A DNA stretch of 9,660 nt from Chloroflexi bacterium UBA5177 (GTDB lineage Bacteria; Chloroflexota; UBA5177): contig DHWR01000219.1 in NCBI GenBank assembly GCA_002413265.1, positions 1 through 9,660 of the forward strand. The letters are read 5' to 3'. Below, one piece after another: positions 6,457 through 9,660 of the stretch (position 1 is its first letter; each line of letters starts with the position of its first letter). Made by a program: the position numbers and the translations under genes. The notes beneath the pieces are model-generated. The model was not told the origin of the DNA. It did no database searches and saw nothing but the letters and a program-made list of their open reading frames with translations.

Positions 6457-7294
6457 GGGAGACGCCGAAGCCCAGCGAGCCGAGCAGCGCGAGCAGTGGG
6501 CCGAGGCCGCAGCGTTGTGGACAGGCTTCAGTCCGTCTAGCCGTCCAATAACCGATCGGCTCATTCAGCTCGTGCATCTTGGCCCTGGGGACGCGGTTCT
6601 CGACCTTGCCTGCGGAACGGGGATGCCCGCGCTGGTGGAAGCTGAGATAGTCGGCCCCACCGGCCGTGTGCTTGGACTGGATCTCGCACCGGAAATGCTA
6701 CACGTGGCTCGCGATCAGGCCCACGAGAGGTCTCTTCAAAATGTCGAATTTCGCGTCATTTCAAACGAGGCGGAGCTGTCTCTGCCGGAAGGCGAGTTCG
6801 ATGCCGCCACCTGCAAACACGGTCTTATGTGGATGCCGAACCCGCTCGGGGCGGCGACGGCGCTTCGCCGGGCGCTCCGCGTCGGAGGGCGCATCGCTGT
6901 ATCGAGCTGGATGCCTCCACGTGGCCATCCGCTGCTCTCAGTTGTCCCGGACCTGCTGGACCAGCATTTCGGGCACCGTAGAGCGCTGGATCCCGGACAG
7001 CCGAAAGAGTTCGCATCCGAGGAATCGCTCGTCGCCCTACTGCTGGGCGCAGGGTTCTCCGATGTGACGTCTGAGGCCATCGCTATCGGCTGGGAATTAG
7101 CCGCATCGTGCGTTGAATATGTCGAGGACGAGATGGCCGACGAGGAGTTCCTCGAAGCCACAAAAGGCGCGTCTCGCGAAATTCTGGAAAAGCTTCGCCA
7201 CGAGGCGATCGAGCGCGTCCGCTCTAGCGCCGGCGAAGGGCCACCCCTTCTTGATTTGCGGGTTCTAATCGCCTCAGGGCGCAAGCTCGGCTAG
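6398..7294 (+). CDS. Class I SAM-dependent methyltransferase (UbiE-like fold)
   Basis: The frame encodes 298 residues. Motif I is VLDLACGTGMPAL (about 67-79), the SAM-binding loop, followed by an acidic strand end at GLDLAPEML (about 95-103). Further on are F-D-A-A-T-C-K-H-G-L-M-W-M and ALRVGGRIAVSSW, the later Rossmann strands of a ubiE/COQ5-like methyltransferase. The C-terminal third (about 200-298) is acidic and helical, probably covering the substrate pocket. The substrate cannot be told, so no gene symbol is given. The start is inside the response-regulator gene. The family-like N-terminal part (REQWAEAAALW) begins only about 8 codons after the regulator stop, and the only upstream starts are ATG 6398 or GTG 6416, so a real overlap of 41-59 nt seems unavoidable. 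Its TAG stop lies in a CTAG shared with the converging ridA. Confidence 0.87.
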   Translation: MSSTRSVAPDTSSASPTPPEGDAEAQRAEQREQWAEAAALWTGFSPSSRPITDRLIQLVHLGPGDAVLDLACGTGMPALVEAEIVGPTGRVLGLDLAPEMLHVARDQAHERSLQNVEFRVISNEAELSLPEGEFDAATCKHGLMWMPNPLGAATALRRALRVGGRIAVSSWMPPRGHPLLSVVPDLLDQHFGHRRALDPGQPKEFASEESLVALLLGAGFSDVTSEAIAIGWELAASCVEYVEDEMADEEFLEATKGASREILEKLRHEAIERVRSSAGEGPPLLDLRVLIASGRKLG

Positions 7295-7752
7295 GTCGCA
7301 ATCTCCACGACAAGGTCGATCTCGACTGCGGCATTGCGCGGCAGCTCTGAAACTCCAACCGCACATCTGGTGTGCTGTCCGCGCTCGCCGAAGAGCTCAA
7401 CCAGGAGATCTGAAGCGCCGTTGACCACGGTCGGTTGATCCGTGAAGCCGTCTGCGCTGTTCACGTATCCGTTCACCCTTACTATCTGGCGGACCTGGTC
7501 AAGGTCTCCAGCCACTGAGGCCACGGCTGCCAGGGCATTTAGGCATGCCATCCGAGCCGCCTTAACTCCATCTTCCTGTGAAAGATCCAACCCGACCTGT
7601 CCCCGGAATTTGAGCTCTCCCGACTCGGAGGGGATCTGTCCGGAAGTGAAGACCAGATTGCCGGTGCGGACGGCCGGAACGTAGCTTGCCAAGGGCTTCG
7701 CCACTGCAGGCAGTACCAATCCCTTTGATCTCAGCACCTCTTCAACTGACAT
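7291..7752 (-). CDS. RidA family protein (YjgF/YER057c/UK114), reactive enamine/imine deaminase type
   Basis: The 153-residue protein shows family marks [18 protein letters not shown], a [18 protein letters not shown] segment and [18 protein letters not shown]. The C-terminal [12 protein letters not shown] holds the conserved Arg129 that binds the substrate carboxylate in RidA. The overall pattern fits the YjgF-like-1 subgroup rather than classic RidA. That subgroup is often annotated as enamine/imine deaminase or translation-inhibitor homologue, but its substrates are less certain, so I give no symbol. A longer frame to 7797 exists. ATG 7752 is preferred because AGGAG (7765-7761) precedes it with 8-nt spacing and homologues begin MS-x-E-E. 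The gene is convergent with the methyltransferase and divergent from the Cys-containing protein gene. Its promoter is likely the minus-strand TAGAAT at 7789-7784. Confidence 0.92.
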   Translation of the reverse strand: MSVEEVLRSKGLVLPAVAKPLASYVPAVRTGNLVFTSGQIPSESGELKFRGQVGLDLSQEDGVKAARMACLNALAAVASVAGDLDQVRQIVRVNGYVNSADGFTDQPTVVNGASDLLVELFGERGQHTRCAVGVSELPRNAAVEIDLVVEIAT

Positions 7753-7781
7753 AAGCGATACTCCTGCGTCCCCATCCTTTC

Positions 7782-7829
7782 CCATTCTATGAGTCACACC
7801 GTGGCCGGTGGCCTCGCATCATAGAATGG
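7782..7829. promoter_or_regulatory. Mirrored divergent promoter/operator with 11-bp inverted repeat
   Basis: CCATTCTATGA (7782-7792) and TCATAGAATGG (7819-7829) are perfect reverse complements, 26 bases apart. Each arm carries a -10-like TAGAAT pointing outward: plus strand 7822-7827, minus strand 7789-7784. Predicted starts near 7834 and 7777 leave leaders of about 30 and 25 nt to the ATGs at 7864 (plus) and 7752 (minus). Inside lies a second, smaller inverted repeat, CACCG TGGC CGGTG (7797-7810). Neither strand has a good -35. No T-run follows, so it is not a terminator. The repeat could be two equal promoters, an operator, or both. Confidence 0.6.
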
Positions 7830-7863
7830 AGAGCGGGTGCGCGAGCGCGACGGGGAGGGCCAC

Positions 7864-8319
7864 ATGAGCGAGAAATATCGAACCACCGCCTTCTTCAATG
7901 GCGTCAGTACCTTCAAGAGTGCCTTCCCCGACCTGCAAGATGCCCTCATCGAGTGGCGTGAAAGGCGCGATCCTGAAGACGAAAAAGCCGGCGAGCCGCG
8001 CAAGACCGGGTTCCGGAGGGGGAATTTCACCCAAGGGGTAGTGCCCTGCTCTAATCCTGACTGCCACGAGGGTGGATACGAGATAGACAGATTGGTCGCA
8101 TACATGCTCGCGAACGAAGAGTCGGCGCGAGAAGGCATGATGCTCTGTTCGGGTCACGAGGTCGGGGAAGAGGCGAAGCGCGGACCCGTGCGCTGCCCTC
8201 ACCGGATCGAGTACAGAGCGACGCTGATTCCTCGGACGGAGGAGGATGTTCCCCGACAGAAGCCCAGCCACCGACGGGGTAGGTATCGTCCTCGACGCCG
8301 GGAGCACGCTTCTCCCTAA
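7864..8319 (+). CDS. Uncharacterised small protein with four Cys, possible zinc-binding site
   Basis: I do not recognise this 151-residue protein with certainty. The ATG at 7864 follows a strong GGGGAGGG at about 6-nt spacing; an upstream GTG at 7837 is less likely. There are no signal peptide or membrane segments. The N-terminal part (FFNGVSTFKSAFPDLQDALI) looks like a folded helical start. The centre has PCSNPDCHEGGYEIDRL with Cys62 and Cys67, then LCSGHE (Cys95) and RCPHRIEY (Cys111), with His68, His98 and His113 nearby, so it could hold a zinc ion. The segment after about residue 122 is Arg-rich and low in complexity and ends where a tRNA-like sequence begins, so the original C-terminus may have been altered. 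I have an impression of similar short conserved hypothetical proteins in other bacteria, but cannot confirm it. It is divergent from ridA and probably co-controlled with it. Confidence 0.75.
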   Translation: MSEKYRTTAFFNGVSTFKSAFPDLQDALIEWRERRDPEDEKAGEPRKTGFRRGNFTQGVVPCSNPDCHEGGYEIDRLVAYMLANEESAREGMMLCSGHEVGEEAKRGPVRCPHRIEYRATLIPRTEEDVPRQKPSHRRGRYRPRRREHASP

Positions 8320-8360
8320 TAACCTGCAGGTCGCAGGTTCGAATCCTGCTAGGCCCACCA
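8316..8360 (+). other. 3' part of a tRNA (anticodon loop to CCA): att-like site or decayed tRNA-Ile
   Basis: Read in tRNA order there is a 7-nt loop CTAATAA, a stem strand CCTGC, a variable loop AGGTC, and a T-arm GCAGG-TTCGAAT-CCTGC with a perfect 5-bp stem and canonical loop. The acceptor strand TAGGCCC, discriminator A and CCA follow. The matching 5' acceptor (GGGCCTA) and the 5' anticodon strand (GCAGG) are absent upstream, so this cannot be a working tRNA. The loop differs by one base from CTGATAA of tRNA-Ile(GAT), and TAGGCCC-ACCA is common in that tRNA. Tyrosine integrases often use exactly this part, anticodon loop to 3' end, as attachment site, so a displaced 3' end from an integrated element is plausible. 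Alternatively it is a decayed tRNA. The TAA stop of the preceding gene lies inside the loop. Confidence 0.75.
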
Positions 8361-8380
8361 AGATCCGCTCGATATCGGCG

Positions 8381-8409
8381 TAGACATCGCCCAAGACGCG
8401 TTGTACAAT
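8381..8409 (+). promoter_or_regulatory. Sigma70-type promoter of the SnoaL-like gene
   Basis: TAGACA (8381-8386), a 17-nt spacer, and TACAAT (8404-8409) make the best two-box promoter in the window. Transcription would begin near 8416 and leave a leader of about 80 nt. The leader holds a weak 6-bp inverted repeat (CTCCAC 8411-8416 with GTGGAG 8438-8443) around a 10-bp palindrome TCTCATGAGA (8426-8435). No T-run follows, so it is not a terminator. Confidence 0.6.
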
Positions 8410-8495
8410 CCTCCACATAGTGCGGTCTCATGAGAGAGTGGAGCGTTTCGTTCCGATCCGCCTGGCGATCATCTGCAACGGGCTGAGGAAACGAA

Positions 8496-8933
8496 ATGGA
8501 ACGAGCGCGATATGGTGTCCGCGACGAAATTCGAGAGACCGCGGAGAAGTTTTACCGCGCCATCTCCAACAAGAACCTGAAGGCCGTTGAGTCAATTTGG
8601 GCGCACGAAGCGTACGCGGCGGTAGCCGGTCGTTCCGGGCAAATTCGCCTCGGGTGGCCGGCCGTGCAGAGCTACTGGGACTTGCGCTTCCGCCAGCTCG
8701 AGGACACACACGTTCAGGCTAGACTGCGCAACTCTGTTTGCCATGCCGTCGGTGACGTTGGATGGCTCTCAGGCACAGAAATCAGAACGGTAACGAACGG
8801 AGACGAGAAGCGCCAAGAAGAACTGCGCATGACCTGTGTGCTCGAGCGCAGGGCCTCCGGTTGGCAGATTGTGTCCTACCATGCCTCAGAGCCCGCCGAG
8901 AATCTAGGGGCCGAGCTGGCTCCAGCCTCTTGA
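8496..8933 (+). CDS. SnoaL-like / NTF2-superfamily small protein
   Basis: The 145-residue cytosolic protein has the pattern of the NTF2-like fold. A first helix (E-I-R-E-T-A-E-K-F-Y-R-A-I-S-N-K-N-L) is followed by I-W-A-H-E and then GWPAVQSYWD, the usual helix before the beta-sheet. Strands VCHAVGDVGWLSG and MTCVLERRASGWQIVSYHAS follow, the typical R-x-x-G-W-x-I-x-x-x-H-x-S ending of SnoaL/DUF4440-type proteins. Members include ketosteroid-isomerase-like enzymes and many proteins of unknown function, so no reaction can be assigned. ATG 8496 follows GAGGAAACGAA, a good ribosome-binding site. It has its own promoter and stands between the tRNA fragment and rplU with no evident functional link to either. 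Confidence 0.85.
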   Translation: MERARYGVRDEIRETAEKFYRAISNKNLKAVESIWAHEAYAAVAGRSGQIRLGWPAVQSYWDLRFRQLEDTHVQARLRNSVCHAVGDVGWLSGTEIRTVTNGDEKRQEELRMTCVLERRASGWQIVSYHASEPAENLGAELAPAS

Positions 8934-8950
8934 TCGGCTTCTCTTAGGAT

Positions 8951-8959
8951 TGATACAAT
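8951..8959 (+). promoter_or_regulatory. Extended -10 promoter of rplU-rpmA
   Basis: TGATACAAT (TGn plus TACAAT) lies 18 bases after the SnoaL-like stop and predicts a start near 8966. The leader of about 65 nt would begin almost directly with the hairpin at 8964-8987. No clear -35 hexamer is seen at the usual spacing. Confidence 0.5.
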
Positions 8960-8963
8960 GGCC

Positions 8964-8987
8964 GTGGCGGCCTCTCGGGGCCGCTAC
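8964..8987 (+). promoter_or_regulatory. Hairpin in the rplU leader, possible L21 autoregulatory element
   Basis: GTGGCGGCC and GGCCGCTAC form a 9-bp stem (one G-U pair) around a 6-nt loop TCTCGG. It lies at the predicted 5' end of the rplU transcript, about 45 nt before the start codon. It has no U-run directly after it, so it is not an intrinsic terminator. Structured leaders before rplU are known in other bacteria, where they are thought to sense L21. Whether this one does so is inference; it could also only protect the 5' end of the mRNA. Confidence 0.45.
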
Positions 8988-9030
8988 TTGTTGGTGCGCA
9001 TCGCGCCGAGACCAGTTAAAGGAATGTTTC

Positions 9031-9348
9031 ATGCCATTCGCCGTAGTCCAGACGGGCGGAAAACAGCACCGCGTCGAGCCCGGACAGATCATCGAGGTCG
9101 AAAAGCTAGCGGCGGATGAGGGTGCGACGATCGAGCTGACCGAGGTCTTGCTCGTGTCGGACGACGCTGGAATCCGCCAAGGAAACCCGTGGGTTGAGGG
9201 AACCAAAGTTGTCGCAACGGTCCTCAAACAAACCCGCGCCCGCAAGATCATCGTCTTCAAGTACAAACCGAAGACGCGCTATCGAAAAAAGAGCGGTCAC
9301 CGTCAGTGGATTACCCGAGTTCAAGTGCAGGACATCGTCACAGCTTAG
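9031..9348 (+). CDS. rplU: Large ribosomal subunit protein bL21
   Basis: The 105-residue protein binds 23S rRNA in the large ribosomal subunit. The N-terminus [19 protein letters not shown] matches the conserved A-V-V-x-T-G-G-K-Q-x-x-V start. The C-terminal half has the basic [20 protein letters not shown] segment of the L21 signature and the ending TRVQVQDI. Length is normal. The ATG at 9031 has AAAGGAA six bases upstream; an upstream in-frame ATG at 8950 adds 27 residues unlike the family and overlaps the promoter. It is the first gene of the two-gene operon rplU-rpmA, with a hairpin leader. Confidence 0.98.
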   Translation: MPFAVVQTGGKQHRVEPGQIIEVEKLAADEGATIELTEVLLVSDDAGIRQGNPWVEGTKVVATVLKQTRARKIIVFKYKPKTRYRKKSGHRQWITRVQVQDIVTA

Positions 9349-9363
9349 ATTGGGGAAGGCCTA

Positions 9364-9618
9364 ATGGCACATAAAAAGGGCGTAGGTAGCTCGAAAAACG
9401 GTCGTGACAGCGAGTCGAAACGTCTCGGCGTCAAAGTGCAGGACGGAACCTTTATCCGAGCCGGTGGCATCATTGTTCGCCAGCGAGGCACGCAGAAGGT
9501 CCCCGGCCTGAACGTTGGGTTAGGCAACGACCACACAATTTACGCTAGCATCGACGGCACGGTTCGGTTCGACACCCGTGACGGCAGAACCCGCGTCAAC
9601 GTCGCGCCCCTCGCCTAG
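9364..9618 (+). CDS. rpmA: Large ribosomal subunit protein bL27
   Basis: The 84-residue protein sits near the peptidyl-transferase centre, with its flexible N-terminus reaching toward the P-site tRNA. It begins directly with [20 protein letters not shown], so it lacks the cleavable N-terminal extension found in Firmicutes. Accordingly no Prp (YsxB) protease gene lies between rplU and rpmA, which are only 15 bases apart. The conserved [13 protein letters not shown] and [10 protein letters not shown] segments and the ending are normal. GGGGAAGG precedes the ATG at good spacing. A tRNA gene starts 12 bases after the stop, with no terminator between, so all three may share a transcript. Confidence 0.98.
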   Translation: MAHKKGVGSSKNGRDSESKRLGVKVQDGTFIRAGGIIVRQRGTQKVPGLNVGLGNDHTIYASIDGTVRFDTRDGRTRVNVAPLA

Positions 9619-9630
9619 CGCTTCACCTTT

Positions 9631-9660
9631 GGGGATGTAGCTCAGCTGGGAGAGCACCGC
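9631..9660 (+). tRNA. 5' half of a tRNA gene cut by the right edge (Ala or Val most likely)
   Basis: The visible 30 bases fit tRNA order: acceptor strand GGGGATG, TA at positions 8-9, D-stem GCTC, D-loop AGCTGGGA, matching D-stem GAGC, A26, then CCGC of the anticodon stem. The anticodon lies beyond the window, so identity is not readable. The D-arm and the start of the anticodon stem are common in tRNA-Ala and tRNA-Val. It begins 12 bases after rpmA and has no promoter of its own in view. Confidence 0.88.

Noticed and set aside
8250..8360. A complete, functional tRNA gene
   Set aside because: A weak D-arm-like CCTC...GAGC can be seen upstream, but the 5' acceptor and 5' anticodon strands do not pair with TAGGCCC and CCTGC, and the spacing is wrong by several bases.
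7819..8431. Minus-strand open frames with GLAGFEPATC and GPSRIRTCDL segments
   Set aside because: These phrases are the well-known spurious translation of the reverse complement of a tRNA T-arm and anticodon region. They come from the tRNA fragment at 8316-8360 and are not real proteins.
1..9660. CRISPR arrays, insertion sequences, toxin-antitoxin or phage-defence modules
   Set aside because: I looked for direct repeats, transposase motifs and paired small genes and saw none; apart from the tRNA fragment there is no sign of a mobile element.

Overview
This is a GC-rich bacterial chromosomal window made mostly of housekeeping genes. Gene content and protein style fit a member of Chloroflexota (Dehalococcoidia or SAR202-like). 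Supporting points are the mutM/ABC-F/coaE cluster, an L27 with no cleavable N-terminal extension, and a CoaE with a DAVKLL-type motif. This assignment is an inference with modest confidence, because no 16S or other decisive marker is present. Several genes have an extended -10 promoter (TGn followed by a TATAAT-like hexamer) and no convincing -35.

Layout from left to right: (1) minus strand, a membrane-protein pair: NfeD, then the first 46 codons of an SPFH/band-7 protein that runs off the left edge. (2) Upstream of nfeD lies a decayed fragment of a sensor histidine kinase C-terminus (799-1036, minus), with an internal frameshift. (3) Minus strand, a tight operon mutM - ABC-F ATPase - coaE. 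It is read from an extended -10 promoter so close to the mutM ATG that the mRNA may be leaderless. (4) Plus strand, divergent from mutM, a DEAD-box RNA helicase with a TTG start. Its short 5' leader contains a terminator-like hairpin. (5) Plus strand, an OmpR/PhoB-type response regulator overlapped by 59 nt by a SAM-dependent methyltransferase gene, with no sensor kinase beside it. (6) Minus strand, a RidA-family protein convergent with the methyltransferase; the two genes share one CTAG for both stop codons. (7) Plus strand, an unrecognised small protein with four cysteines. It is divergent from ridA across a 48-bp region with an 11-bp perfect inverted repeat that places mirror-image -10 hexamers on both strands. 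(8) The 3' portion of a tRNA (anticodon loop to CCA, most like tRNA-Ile) starts exactly where the small protein gene ends. It resembles an integrase attachment site or a decayed tRNA. (9) Plus strand, a SnoaL/NTF2-like protein with its own good promoter. (10) Plus strand, rplU-rpmA (L21, L27) with a hairpin leader, followed 12 nt later by the 5' half of a tRNA cut by the right edge.

Functionally this is a mixture of DNA repair (MutM), ribosome and RNA handling (ABC-F, DEAD-box helicase, L21/L27, tRNA), coenzyme A synthesis (CoaE), reactive-enamine clearance (RidA) and one regulatory gene. I did not find a clear new multi-gene system. The items most worth following up are the tRNA 3' fragment, the mirrored divergent promoter with its unknown Cys-containing protein, the regulator with no kinase, and the helicase leader.
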